From Pseudomonas sp. RIT-562 (GTDB taxonomy: Bacteria; Pseudomonadota; Gammaproteobacteria; Pseudomonadales; Pseudomonadaceae), in contig NZ_JAPJIV010000004.1 in the NCBI RefSeq assembly GCF_026241895.1, positions 124,001 through 188,000 on the forward strand: DNA of 64,000 nt. Direction: 5' to 3'. Shown piece after piece: positions 29,841 through 38,223 of the stretch. The notes beneath the pieces were generated by a model that worked only from the letters and a program-made list of their open reading frames with translations, did no database searches and was not told the DNA's origin. A program made the translations under genes and the position numbers. Every line of letters begins with the position of its first letter. Position 1 is the first letter of the stretch.

Positions 29841-30730
29841 GCCCGGGCCGCTTGCACCACTTCCTGCGGGTCGGCGTGCACCAGCACTTCGGCGCGCGGA
29901 TACGCTGCGTGGATCGCATCCGCGGCTTGATCGCTGATGGCATGGGCCACGGACAGGCTCAAGTCGCCGGGCAACTCCAGGTGTAACTGCACAAACCACT
30001 GGTTGCCCGAGACCCGGGTGCGCAAGTCATGCGCACCCAGCACGCCGGGCACGCCGCAGGCCAGTTCAAGCATGTGCTGGCTGACATCCAGTGGCAGCTC
30101 TTCATCCATCAGCACGGTAAAACTCTCCCGGGCAATCTGGATTGCGCTCCACAGGATGTACACCGCGATGCCCAGGCCGAACCACGCATCCAGTTGATGC
30201 CAGCCGAACCCGGCCAGCACCAGCGCGATCAGGATGCTGCCGTTCAGCAGCAAGTCCGAGCGATAGTGCAGGGAGTCGGCGCGCACCGCGTTGGAGCCGG
30301 TGGCCTTGACCACTCGGTGCTGGAGCACCAGCAGCGCCAGGGTCAGCACTAGCGAGAACAGGATCACCCCGATGCTGATCCAGGGAGCGCCTATTGGCTC
30401 GGGATGTTGCAGCCGATCAAACGCCTGCAAGGCGATCAGCACCGCACTGCCGCCAATGAACAACGCCTGGGCCATGCCGGCCAATGACTCGGCCTTGCCA
30501 TGGCCGTAGCGGTGATCGTCATCGGCCGGGCGCAGGGCGTAATGGACCGCTAGCAGATTGAGCAGCGAAGTGACGCCGTCCAGTGCCGAGTCGGTGAGCC
30601 CGGCGAGCATGCTGACCGAGCCGCTCAACCACCAGGCGATGGCCTTGGCGACGATCAGGGTACAGGCCACCGCCACCGAGGCACGGGTTGCCAACCGCAG
30701 CAGGCGGGCATGTTCGGCGCTTGAAATCAT
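29825..30730 (-). CDS. Cation diffusion facilitator (FieF/CzcD family) exporter
   Basis: A 301-residue inner-membrane divalent-metal/proton antiporter candidate. Six membrane segments span about residues 15-210. Metal-site signatures are LTDSALDGVTSLLNL (TM2, DxxxD type), DDDHRYGHGKAESLAG at the TM2-TM3 loop, and NAVRADSLHYRSDLLLNG in TM5. A cytoplasmic ferredoxin-like domain (about 210-290) follows. By order it matches the CDF gene next to hrpB in P. aeruginosa. Metal (Fe, Zn or other) cannot be told from sequence. Confidence 0.92.
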   Translation of the reverse strand: MISSAEHARLLRLATRASVAVACTLIVAKAIAWWLSGSVSMLAGLTDSALDGVTSLLNLLAVHYALRPADDDHRYGHGKAESLAGMAQALFIGGSAVLIALQAFDRLQHPEPIGAPWISIGVILFSLVLTLALLVLQHRVVKATGSNAVRADSLHYRSDLLLNGSILIALVLAGFGWHQLDAWFGLGIAVYILWSAIQIARESFTVLMDEELPLDVSQHMLELACGVPGVLGAHDLRTRVSGNQWFVQLHLELPGDLSLSVAHAISDQAADAIHAAYPRAEVLVHADPQEVVQAARAQNLT

Positions 30731-30756
30731 AAGTGTGGCGGTTCCTTCCAGTGGGG

Positions 30757-31176
30757 TTATGCAGCGGGTTGCAGGCCGAACATCGCCAGCTGCTGAGCGC
30801 TGCCCTTGTGCTGGATCAGACGTGGATCGTCCAGCGGGAAGCTGCGCCCCAGCTCGGTTTCGAGGATGGTCTGCAACTTGCGGTTATCGACCTTACCGTC
30901 CGGGCCAACGGCTTCCTGGAGTTTTTCTGGAGCCACCTGGGCGGTCTTGCCCGGTTCGAAGTAGATCGCGCCGGTGGCGAAGTCCACGGCGAAGGCGATC
31001 AGCCCCGGGACGATATAGAACAGCAGGCCAACGGCATCGAGTACGGCGATGGCCGGGTCGATCTTGCCGTCGATCTGGCCACGGCGATCCGGGTAGAAAA
31101 TCGATCCGCAGGCGGTCACTTGGGTCAGCAGGGTTGCCACGAGAACACCACCAATCAGGCGAAAGGGAGCACGCAT
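30757..31176 (-). CDS. Small lipoprotein of unknown function
   Basis: A 139-residue lipoprotein with lipobox VTAC (Cys23), then GSIFYPDRRGQIDGKIDPAIAVLDAVGLLFYIVPGLIAFAVDFATGAIYFEPG, containing one hydrophobic helix and resembling YceK/YidQ-type small lipoproteins. Homologues are sometimes mis-named 'polyribonucleotide nucleotidyltransferase', which nothing in the sequence supports. It is 27 bases upstream of the exporter gene on the same strand, so the two may be co-transcribed. Confidence 0.8.
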   Translation of the reverse strand: MRAPFRLIGGVLVATLLTQVTACGSIFYPDRRGQIDGKIDPAIAVLDAVGLLFYIVPGLIAFAVDFATGAIYFEPGKTAQVAPEKLQEAVGPDGKVDNRKLQTILETELGRSFPLDDPRLIQHKGSAQQLAMFGLQPAA

Positions 31177-31286
31177 ATGAATCTCCTTGAGTCATCTGGA
31201 AAACGAAGCGTCGTCGGTATGAATTAGGACCGTGATAAACGCCAGGCAGTTCGCCGTTATACTCGCGCCTCTGTTTGGGAGCCAGC

Positions 31287-33809
31287 ATGATTTCTTTACC
31301 GATCGATGAAGTTTTACCCGCCCTGCGTGAAGCCCTGGCTGCACGCCATGAAGCCGTGCTCGAAGCACCGCCCGGTGCGGGCAAGACGACTCGCGTGCCG
31401 CTGGCCTTGCTCAACGAGCCGTGGCTGGCCGGGCAGACCATCCTGATGCTCGAACCCCGGCGTCTGGCTGCGCGAGCGGCGGCGGAGCGCCTGGCCAGTG
31501 AGTTGGGCGAGAAGGTCGGGGAAACCGTGGGGTATCGGATTCGCCTGGACAGCAAGGTTGGCCCCAACACCCGCATCGAAGTCGTGACCGAGGGCATCCT
31601 CACTCGACGGCTGCAGGCTGATCCCTCCCTCGAAGGCGTGGGCCTGGTCATCTTCGATGAATTCCATCTTCGCAATCTGGATGCGGATTTGGCCTTGGCG
31701 CTGACGCTCAATGGTCGCGAGATGCTACGAGACGATGTCTCTCTTAAAGTATTGCTGATGTCCGCAACGCTGGAGGGAGAGCGGCTCTCTCGATTGCTCG
31801 ACGATGCCCCCATTGTCACCAGCGAAGGCCGTATGTACCCGGTCACGACGATCTGGGGAGCTGCGTATCAATCGGGCGATTATCTTGATCAGCGCGTGGT
31901 GTCGACATGCCTGGATGCCCTGGAAGACCAAGGTGGCAGTCTCTTGGTGTTTCTCCCTGGGCAGGCCGAAATACGACGAGTACATCAGTCGCTGAAAGAT
32001 CGCTTGGGTGATCGAGAAGACGTTCTGTTATGCCCTTTGCATGGGGAGCTCGAGCTGAGTGCACAACGCGCTGCGATCAACCCACCTCCCGCAGGAAAGC
32101 GAAAGGTAGTGCTGGCTACCAACATCGCTGAGACCAGCGTGACTATCGAAGGTGTTCGAGTAGTAATCGACTCGGGACTCGAGCGTGTGCCCAGGTTTGA
32201 TCCGCGCAGCGGGATGACCAGATTGGACACACAGCGGATATCGAAAGCGAGCGCGACTCAACGAGCGGGGCGTGCGGGTCGCCTCGAGCCTGGTGTTTGT
32301 TATCGCCTGTGGTCAGAGTCCCAGCACGATCAATTGCCAGGCTACGCTACTCCAGAGGTACAGCAGGCCGACCTTGCTGGATTAGCTCTGCAGCTGTGCA
32401 GGTGGGGCGTGCAGCCCACTGATCTCAAATGGTTGGATGTCCCGCCTGCCGCTGCCTACTCCCAAGCTTGTGACCTTCTAGTTCGCTTGGGGGCTCTGGG
32501 TCAGGATTGGAAGCTCACGAAGCATGGGCAAGATATGGCGCAATTGCCTGCGCATCCGCGCATAGCCCATCTGCTTCTGCGAGGTCATGCTTTCGGCCTT
32601 GGACATCTTGCATGCGATATCGCCGCTCTACTGGGGGAACGTGATATCCAGCGTGGCGCCGGTGCGGATATCCACAGTCGCCTTGCAATCGTCTCTGGAG
32701 AGCAGCGTGCCGAGCGCTCCGGGCAAGGCGGTGCGCAACGTGCCAGGCAGCTTGCCAAGCAATACCGTTCTTATTTGCGCGACCCCATTGCCAATCCGGT
32801 GACTGATCCTGAGCACCCACGGTGGGTGGGAGCTCTTTTGGCCCTGGCATACCCCGACCGTGTCGCTCAACAACGTCGCCCTGGTGGTGCTGAGTACCGT
32901 CTCGCCAATGGCCGTGCGGCCATGTTTACCGAAAGCGATGTGCTGATGAAGCATTCATGGTTGGTGATCGCTGATCTCGGTAGTCGCCAGGGCCAACGTG
33001 AAGAGCGTATTTATTTGGCGGCGGACTTCGACGAGCAGCTGTTCAACTCCGTGCTCAAGGAGCAAGTCCGCCAGGTGGATGAGCTGGATTGGGATGAGCG
33101 GGGAGGTGTGCTTCGAGCGGAGCGGCAGTTGAAGGTCGGGGAGTTGGTGCTGTCCTCTGCCCCTCTGGCAAACCTTGATGAAGAGGCTCGCGTCCAGGCG
33201 TTGATCAATTACATCCGACGCAAGGGCATTGAACTCTTGCCTTGGACTCCAGAGTTGCGCCAGTGGCAAGCGCGTGTAGCGCTTTTGCGGGATCTGGATT
33301 TGGAGAAGGGGAGTACAAGTGATTGGCCAGACCTTCGTGACCAGGTGCTTGTGGAATCTCTAGGGGAGTGGCTTGCCCCCTACATCACGAAGGTAACCAG
33401 GCTCAGCCACTTTGGGCAGATCGATCTTTCATCAATTCTGCGCACTCTTTTACCCTGGCCTTTGCCGCAGCAACTGGAAGCGCAGGCGCCTCAGACGATC
33501 TCCGTGCCCTCCGGATCGAATATTCGAATCGACTACAGCGAGCGGCCTCCCGTATTGGCTGTGAGACTCCAAGAGTTGTTCGGCCTTGCAGACACACCGC
33601 GAATTGCCAACGGACGGCAGGTACTCAAGCTCCATTTGTTATCGCCAGCACGCCGTCCTGTGCAAGTCACCCAGGATTTAGCAAACTTCTGGAAATCGAC
33701 GTATGACGAGGTCAAGAAAGACCTTAAAGGCAGATACCCCAAACATTTTTGGCCTGACGACCCTTTGATCGCGCAAGCTACCGCACGAGCCAAACCGAGA
33801 GGCACATAG
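31287..33809 (+). CDS. hrpB: ATP-dependent helicase HrpB (DEAH/RHA family)
   Basis: An 840-residue DEAH-box RNA/DNA helicase, full length. Walker A is LEAPPGAGKTT, motif II is FDEFHLR (DEFH variant normal in HrpB), motif III is MSATLEG, motif V is VLATNIAETSVTIEGV and motif VI is QRAGRAGR. The helicase-associated domain follows, then HrpB_C near the end (GRYPKHFWPDDPLIAQATARAKPR). From about 31720 to the stop the codon use is clearly richer in A/T third positions than in the first 430 bases or in neighbouring genes. GGGAGCC before the ATG at 31287. Role in Pseudomonas unclear. Confidence 0.95.
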   Translation: MISLPIDEVLPALREALAARHEAVLEAPPGAGKTTRVPLALLNEPWLAGQTILMLEPRRLAARAAAERLASELGEKVGETVGYRIRLDSKVGPNTRIEVVTEGILTRRLQADPSLEGVGLVIFDEFHLRNLDADLALALTLNGREMLRDDVSLKVLLMSATLEGERLSRLLDDAPIVTSEGRMYPVTTIWGAAYQSGDYLDQRVVSTCLDALEDQGGSLLVFLPGQAEIRRVHQSLKDRLGDREDVLLCPLHGELELSAQRAAINPPPAGKRKVVLATNIAETSVTIEGVRVVIDSGLERVPRFDPRSGMTRLDTQRISKASATQRAGRAGRLEPGVCYRLWSESQHDQLPGYATPEVQQADLAGLALQLCRWGVQPTDLKWLDVPPAAAYSQACDLLVRLGALGQDWKLTKHGQDMAQLPAHPRIAHLLLRGHAFGLGHLACDIAALLGERDIQRGAGADIHSRLAIVSGEQRAERSGQGGAQRARQLAKQYRSYLRDPIANPVTDPEHPRWVGALLALAYPDRVAQQRRPGGAEYRLANGRAAMFTESDVLMKHSWLVIADLGSRQGQREERIYLAADFDEQLFNSVLKEQVRQVDELDWDERGGVLRAERQLKVGELVLSSAPLANLDEEARVQALINYIRRKGIELLPWTPELRQWQARVALLRDLDLEKGSTSDWPDLRDQVLVESLGEWLAPYITKVTRLSHFGQIDLSSILRTLLPWPLPQQLEAQAPQTISVPSGSNIRIDYSERPPVLAVRLQELFGLADTPRIANGRQVLKLHLLSPARRPVQVTQDLANFWKSTYDEVKKDLKGRYPKHFWPDDPLIAQATARAKPRGT

Positions 33810-33829
33810 CTGACCATTTACCGATTGCC

Positions 33830-33859
33830 GGCCCGACCTTGGCTTCGCAAGGCCGGGCC
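33830..33859 (+). terminator. Hairpin after hrpB
   Basis: A 12-position stem GGCCCGACCTTG / CAAGGCCGGGCC with a GCTTCG hexaloop and one mismatch, 20 bases past the hrpB stop; no T-run follows. It may serve both hrpB and the convergent porin gene as a structural end. Confidence 0.5.
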
Positions 33860-33891
33860 CTGATGAGCGCAGTTGGCTCAGCTGGATAAAA

Positions 33892-35187
33892 CTACAACAA
33901 CGATATCGGGTAGCTGATGAACAACCGGTTTTCGTCAAACTCATTGGTACTGAAGTTCTTGCGGATGCTCGAGTTTCGCCATTTGACGCTCAGGTTTTTC
34001 AAGGCCCCTGACTGCACTACATAGGCCAGCTCCGACTCACGACCCCATTCCTTGCCGTCGGTAACTGCCCCCGAGTGGACGTTATCGCCACTGATGTAGC
34101 GGTTCATCATTGTGAGACCCGGCACACCCACGGCTACGAAATTGAAGTCATGCCGAACCTGCCAGGAGCGTTCTTGCGCGTTGTCGAAACTGGAGTTGTA
34201 GCTGTCATTGGCCAGGGTGCCGCCACTGGCCCCGTTGACCCGCATCCAGGCGGTGTCTCCGGTCAGCTTCTGCAAGCCCACATAAAAGGTATTGCCGCCC
34301 AATTTGGCCGAGAACAGGCCGAAAGCGGTCTTGTTGTCCATATCGCCAGCGAGGGCGGCACCGTCTTCCTTGCCGGTGAAAAAGCCCATGTTGGCCCCCA
34401 GTAGCCAGTCACCCACCGGTTGACTGTGGTTGAGGCTGAAGTATTGCTGCTGGTAGATGTCCTTGAGCTCGTCATACCAGAGCCCGACGGTGGTGCGCTT
34501 GTCGTTGAAGCTGTATTCACCGCCGCCGAAATTGAAGCGGTCGGAAGTGAAGGCGGCTTTGCCGTTCATGGACATGTCTTCCATGCTGGCATCGTTGCGC
34601 GGGCTATTTTGTCTGATCTGGCCGCCGTACAGCGTCAGCCCGTTGATCTCCTGAGAGGTGATCTGTGCACCACGGAAAGTCTGCGGCAACGAGCGGCCGT
34701 CATCCGAGCGCAAGATTGGAAGTGTGCTGACCCACTCGCCCACCTTGACCACCGTTTTCGACACCTTGGCCTTGGCGGCAACGCCAAGCCGTCCGAAATT
34801 GTCGGCCGGACGCCCGTCATCATGGATAGGCAAAAGCTGAGTGCCGCCCGTGCCTTTGCCACCGTCGAGTTTCTGTGAATAAAGCCCCAGCACATCAACA
34901 CCAAACCCTACGACTCCTGGGGTAAACCCGGAGCGGGCGTCAAGGATGAAGTTTTGCGTCCACTCTTCAGCCTTACCCTGAGGCGCGGCGCTGCTGGGGT
35001 AGGCGGGGTTGACGAAATTGCGGTTGATGTAAGCATTGCGCAGGTTCAGCGTGGCGCTGGCGCCCTCGATAAAACCGCTGTTTTCATCGGCCTGGACAGC
35101 GGCGATCTGTCCCGCACCGAGTGCCAGGGCCAGGCTTATCAGGGAGCGGCGTACGGGCACGTTGCAGTGAAAAAGAGTGGGGTACAT
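33892..35187 (-). CDS. OprD-family outer-membrane porin (probable quinate/shikimate uptake)
   Basis: A 431-residue OprD-type specific porin: signal peptide to about residue 34 (LALALGAGQIAAVQA), then GFIEGASATLNLRNAYINRNF, LDARSGFTPGVVGFGVDVLGLYSQKLDGG and a C-terminal beta-strand end (ENRLFISYPISLL). Eighteen-stranded barrel by family. The extra 14 codons upstream are not conserved; start chosen at 35187 with CACCTCC-complement ribosome site GGAGGTG. The neighbours are a dehydroquinase and an MHS-type transporter, suggesting an aromatic hydroxy acid as substrate. An AACAATAA motif lies about 21 bases before the start. Confidence 0.9.
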   Translation of the reverse strand: MYPTLFHCNVPVRRSLISLALALGAGQIAAVQADENSGFIEGASATLNLRNAYINRNFVNPAYPSSAAPQGKAEEWTQNFILDARSGFTPGVVGFGVDVLGLYSQKLDGGKGTGGTQLLPIHDDGRPADNFGRLGVAAKAKVSKTVVKVGEWVSTLPILRSDDGRSLPQTFRGAQITSQEINGLTLYGGQIRQNSPRNDASMEDMSMNGKAAFTSDRFNFGGGEYSFNDKRTTVGLWYDELKDIYQQQYFSLNHSQPVGDWLLGANMGFFTGKEDGAALAGDMDNKTAFGLFSAKLGGNTFYVGLQKLTGDTAWMRVNGASGGTLANDSYNSSFDNAQERSWQVRHDFNFVAVGVPGLTMMNRYISGDNVHSGAVTDGKEWGRESELAYVVQSGALKNLSVKWRNSSIRKNFSTNEFDENRLFISYPISLL

Positions 35188-35207
35188 GGAGGTGTTCTCG
35201 CAGTGGA

Positions 35208-35222
35208 TTATTGTTTTTTTTG
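35208..35222 (-). promoter_or_regulatory. Candidate Hfq/Crc (AAnAAnAA) site before the porin start
   Basis: On the reverse strand CAAAAAAAACAATAA contains AACAATAA, a perfect AAnAAnAA, about 20 bases before the ATG at 35187. In Pseudomonas such motifs near the start codon bind Hfq/Crc and repress carbon-source uptake when preferred carbon is available. Inferred from the pattern only. Confidence 0.5.
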
Positions 35223-35321
35223 CATGCACTTATGCGGTCAGCACCTGAATGGCAGGCGCAGGCGGCCAGGGCAACAATCTGCCAAAGAGACCGCCGTATC
35301 AGAGGTAAGCGAGGAGATGCG

Positions 35322-35777
35322 TTAGTTGCCCATGGCCTTGCGGCGCAGCAGGTCATCAATGGCCCTGATAGCCAGGGGATAACCGTCGGCCCCCATGCCG
35401 CAAATCACGGAGTTGACCACGCCGGACATGATCGAGTGACGATGTAATTCATCCCGGGCGTGGATGTTCGACAGGTGTAGTTCGATCAGCGGTGTGGTCA
35501 CTAGCTTCAGGGCATCAAGTACCGGAATCGAGTGAAACGAAAAGCCGGCCGGGTTGATGATCAGTGCGGCGCCTTGTTCAAAAACCTCCTGAATCCAGTC
35601 GACCATCACGCCTTCGTGGTTGGTCTGACGAAAGTCGCATACCAGATCAAGTTCACTGGCCAGCCTTTCACTGGTCTGGCGAATCTGATCGAGCGTGGTG
35701 TGGCCATAAATGTGCGGCTCTCGACGACCCAGCAGGTTCAAATTAGGGCCGTTGAGGATGAAGACAGTGCGGTTCAT
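35322..35777 (-). CDS. aroQ: 3-dehydroquinate dehydratase, type II (catabolic AroQ2-like)
   Basis: A 151-residue type II dehydroquinase. The catalytic Arg and Tyr are in LLGRREPHIYGHTTLDQI. Also seen are the SNIHARDELHRHS loop and ICGMGADGYPLAIRAI. It converts 3-dehydroquinate to 3-dehydroshikimate. Setting between an MHS transporter and a porin points to quinate degradation rather than aromatic synthesis. The substrate loop reads NPAGFSFHSIP instead of the usual NPGAYTHTS: the Tyr is Phe and the His is displaced by one. This may define a catabolic subtype. Confidence 0.88.
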   Translation of the reverse strand: MNRTVFILNGPNLNLLGRREPHIYGHTTLDQIRQTSERLASELDLVCDFRQTNHEGVMVDWIQEVFEQGAALIINPAGFSFHSIPVLDALKLVTTPLIELHLSNIHARDELHRHSIMSGVVNSVICGMGADGYPLAIRAIDDLLRRKAMGN

Positions 35778-35792
35778 GGTCGTCCTGCTGCG

Positions 35793-37148
35793 TTATTTGG
35801 AGAGTATGGCGGTGGAAGTGGTATCAACGGTGTCTTGTGCGGCGACGGTATTCAGGTCAATACCTCGGGTTTCCGGGCCGATGACGATCATCGCCAGCGA
35901 GATCAGATTGATCACCGCGCACAGCGTCACCAGAGGCCACGGCGAGTTGTTCGACTGGGCCATCAGATAGACCGCGATCATTGGCATCGGGCCGCCAATC
36001 ACCAGGTTGGCGCCGGTGTAGGCCAGTGCGGAACCCGAGTAACGAACCTGAGTTGGGAACGCCTCGGCGAATGCCACTGGTTGGATGCCGCTCTGGAATT
36101 GGGTGAAGCCCAGGAACAACCCCATGATTGCCATGATGGCGGGCACGTTCAGCGTGTTGAGGATCGGGAAATACACGAACAGGATCAGCAAGGTCATGCA
36201 CGAACCCAGAGCCAGCGCTTTTTTGCGGCCCCAGCGATCCGCCAGGTAACCACCGGCCAACGCACCGAAAATCGCGCAGACGTTTGCCACCATCAGCGAC
36301 ATGAAACCCGTCTGCTGGCTAAAGCCCAGGTGCTTGGTCAGGTAGCTGAGGGAAAAGATCACGATCAGATAGAACAGCGCAGCCGGCGAGCAGAAGAACA
36401 GCATCAAGCGAAGGATGGTCTTGTAGTGGCTGCCGACCGCGGACTTGAGTGGGCTTTTTTCCTGCTTGATCGGGGTCTTTTTCAAGGCAACGAAAGCTGG
36501 GGTTTCATCGACTTTCAGGCGGATGAAGATCCCGACCACCACCAGTATGAAACTGAGGAGGAAGGGGATTCGCCAGCCAAAACTTTCAAACTGCTCACTG
36601 GATAATGTGGCTGCCAACCCCATCAGCACGCCGTTGGCCAGTATCTGGCTGAGCGGGGAGCACAGGCCCAGCATCCCCGAGTAGCGCCCACGGCGATCAG
36701 GGGCGGCGTGTTCCAATGCCATCAGTTGGGCGCCGGTGGACTCACCGCCCAGCGCGAAGCCTTGAACGATCCGCAGCAGCACCAGAAGTATCGGTGCCCA
36801 GACGCCGATCTGACCATAAGTTGGCAACAAGCCCATCAGTACCGACGCCAGACCCATCAGGGTCACGGTGGCCAGCATCAGGTTGCGCCGGCCCAGTTTG
36901 TCGCCGAGGTAACCACAGGTAATCGCGCCCAATGGGCGAGCGGCCAGACCAACTCCGAAGGTTGCAAGCGAGGCCAGCAGGCCGGCTGTTGGCTCCATCG
37001 CCGGGAAAAACAGCTTAGGCAAAATGGTTGCTGAAATCGCGCCATACAGCGTGAAGTCAAACCATTCCAGCGCGGTGCCAATAGTCGCGGCAGTCACCGC
37101 TTTGCGAGGCATGCGCGAATCATGAGTCTCGTGACTGATTGTGCTCAT
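35793..37148 (-). CDS. MFS transporter, metabolite:H+ symporter family (shikimate/quinate-type)
   Basis: A 451-residue MFS permease with about 12 membrane segments. Recognisable MHS features are AATIGTALEWFDFTLYG in TM1, GYLGDKLGRRNLML, GGESTGAQLMALEHAAPDRRGRYSG and the inter-half loop. The MHS family includes ShiA (shikimate) and PcaK-like aromatic acid permeases. Gene order with aroQ and the porin, and a divergent LysR regulator, makes quinate or shikimate the likely cargo. It starts 15 bases upstream of aroQ on the same strand (transporter first), probably one operon with aroQ and the porin. Confidence 0.9.
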   Translation of the reverse strand: MSTISHETHDSRMPRKAVTAATIGTALEWFDFTLYGAISATILPKLFFPAMEPTAGLLASLATFGVGLAARPLGAITCGYLGDKLGRRNLMLATVTLMGLASVLMGLLPTYGQIGVWAPILLVLLRIVQGFALGGESTGAQLMALEHAAPDRRGRYSGMLGLCSPLSQILANGVLMGLAATLSSEQFESFGWRIPFLLSFILVVVGIFIRLKVDETPAFVALKKTPIKQEKSPLKSAVGSHYKTILRLMLFFCSPAALFYLIVIFSLSYLTKHLGFSQQTGFMSLMVANVCAIFGALAGGYLADRWGRKKALALGSCMTLLILFVYFPILNTLNVPAIMAIMGLFLGFTQFQSGIQPVAFAEAFPTQVRYSGSALAYTGANLVIGGPMPMIAVYLMAQSNNSPWPLVTLCAVINLISLAMIVIGPETRGIDLNTVAAQDTVDTTSTAILSK

Positions 37149-37162
37149 TGAGGTGCTCGTCG

Positions 37163-37170
37163 TTGTTTTT
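37163..37170 (-). promoter_or_regulatory. Candidate Hfq/Crc (AAnAAnAA) site before the MHS transporter start
   Basis: The reverse strand reads AAAAACAA here, a perfect AAnAAnAA, 14 bases upstream of the ATG at 37148. Same interpretation as for the porin site. Confidence 0.5.
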
Positions 37171-37287
37171 ATGGTTATGGGTACTCACACGTTTCCGTTC
37201 AGGGCAAGGCCACTGGCAGGACGTGTCGAAGTAGGTAGACGTTAGCGCATCCTGCTTGCAGAATAATTATCGAAATTTGCACAAATG

Positions 37288-37304
37288 CATAAGCCAACCT
37301 TATG
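37288..37304. promoter_or_regulatory. LysR operator candidate CATAAG-N5-CTTATG
   Basis: A perfect 6-base inverted repeat with a CCAAC spacer lies 11 bases before the LysR ATG at 37315; CCTTATG recurs at 37311-37317 across the start codon itself. Position in the divergent gap between the regulator and the transporter gene fits auto-control plus control of the operon. Inference from position and symmetry. Confidence 0.55.
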
Positions 37305-37314
37305 AGTACGCCTT

Positions 37315-38199
37315 ATGGAACTGCGGCATCTGAAGGCCTTTGTCGTTGCGGCCGATCTCCAGCACTTCAGCAAGGCCGCCGAGCAGCTGGGCATTGCGCA
37401 ACCCGCGCTCAGTCAATTGATGCGAACCCTTGAATCAGAGTTAGGCCTGGCACTGTTCAGGCGCGAAAACCGTGGCGTGGCATTGACCGCTGCCGGCTTG
37501 GCGTTTCTGCCCCACGCCAGGCAATCCATTGAGTCTAGCGAACTGGCGATTGCGGCTGCGCGGCGTGCCAGGAGGGGCGAAGTCGGCGAAATCAACATCG
37601 GCTACCACTCGGCATTGTTCGAGGCCAATTTGCCGCAATTGCTGCGGCACTACTTCAGTACTTTTCCCGAAGTCAAAGTATCGCTGGTCGATGCGGGTAT
37701 TCGTGCGCAGTTTGAAATGTTGCTCGATCACAAGCTGGATCTAGCATTTGCAAGGGTGTTCAAGGATCACCTTCCTGACCGCTTACGCACCCATCATTTC
37801 AGTCAGTCGAATCTCGTCCTGCTCATGCCAGACAACCATGAACTGGCAGAACGCTTTACCGGGGAATTGGCTAGCCTGCGGCACGAGAAGTTCGTCTTTT
37901 TGCAGGACAGTGCTGGTATCGGCTTGACCTCGCACACACTTCAGGCCTGCCGACAGAATCAACTGCATCCCGATAACATCATGTATGTGCCGTCGTTGAT
38001 GAGCATCCCGGGACTGGTCGCAGCAGGCATTGGCTTAAGTATCGTGCCGGAAACGATGACCCGATTGATGATGCCAGGTGTGCGGATAATCCCGTTGGCT
38101 CAGCCGGAAATGGTCAGTGAGCTTTCGCTGATTTCGCGCATTGATGAACGTTCCAGTGCGGTGCTTCACTTTATTGAAGAGGCTCACGGTTGGGGTTGA
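37315..38199 (+). CDS. LysR-family regulator of the quinate/shikimate locus
   Basis: A 294-residue LysR-type regulator: winged helix-turn-helix (MELRHLKAFVVAADLQHFSKAAEQLGIAQPALSQLMRTLE, about 1-60) and periplasmic-binding-like ligand domain (about 90-290). It is divergent from the MHS transporter-aroQ-porin genes, the standard placement for a local activator responding to pathway substrate. A palindrome lies just before the start. No other copy is nearby. Confidence 0.93.
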   Translation: MELRHLKAFVVAADLQHFSKAAEQLGIAQPALSQLMRTLESELGLALFRRENRGVALTAAGLAFLPHARQSIESSELAIAAARRARRGEVGEINIGYHSALFEANLPQLLRHYFSTFPEVKVSLVDAGIRAQFEMLLDHKLDLAFARVFKDHLPDRLRTHHFSQSNLVLLMPDNHELAERFTGELASLRHEKFVFLQDSAGIGLTSHTLQACRQNQLHPDNIMYVPSLMSIPGLVAAGIGLSIVPETMTRLMMPGVRIIPLAQPEMVSELSLISRIDERSSAVLHFIEEAHGWG

Positions 38200-38200
38200 A

Positions 38201-38223
38201 GCCCACTCCTACACGGGGTGGGC
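38201..38223. terminator. Shared hairpin between the two convergent LysR genes
   Basis: GCCCAC / GTGGGC (38201-38206 and 38218-38223) spans the 9-base gap between the stop codons at 38199 and 38209. No T-run either way. It contains the fragment CACTCCTACA, a remnant of REP sub-family A. Likely a bidirectional end. Confidence 0.4.

Noticed and set aside
30893-31846. Reverse frame of 317 codons across the lipoprotein and hrpB 5' ends
   Set aside because: Ser/Arg-rich shadow running over two real genes in other frames.
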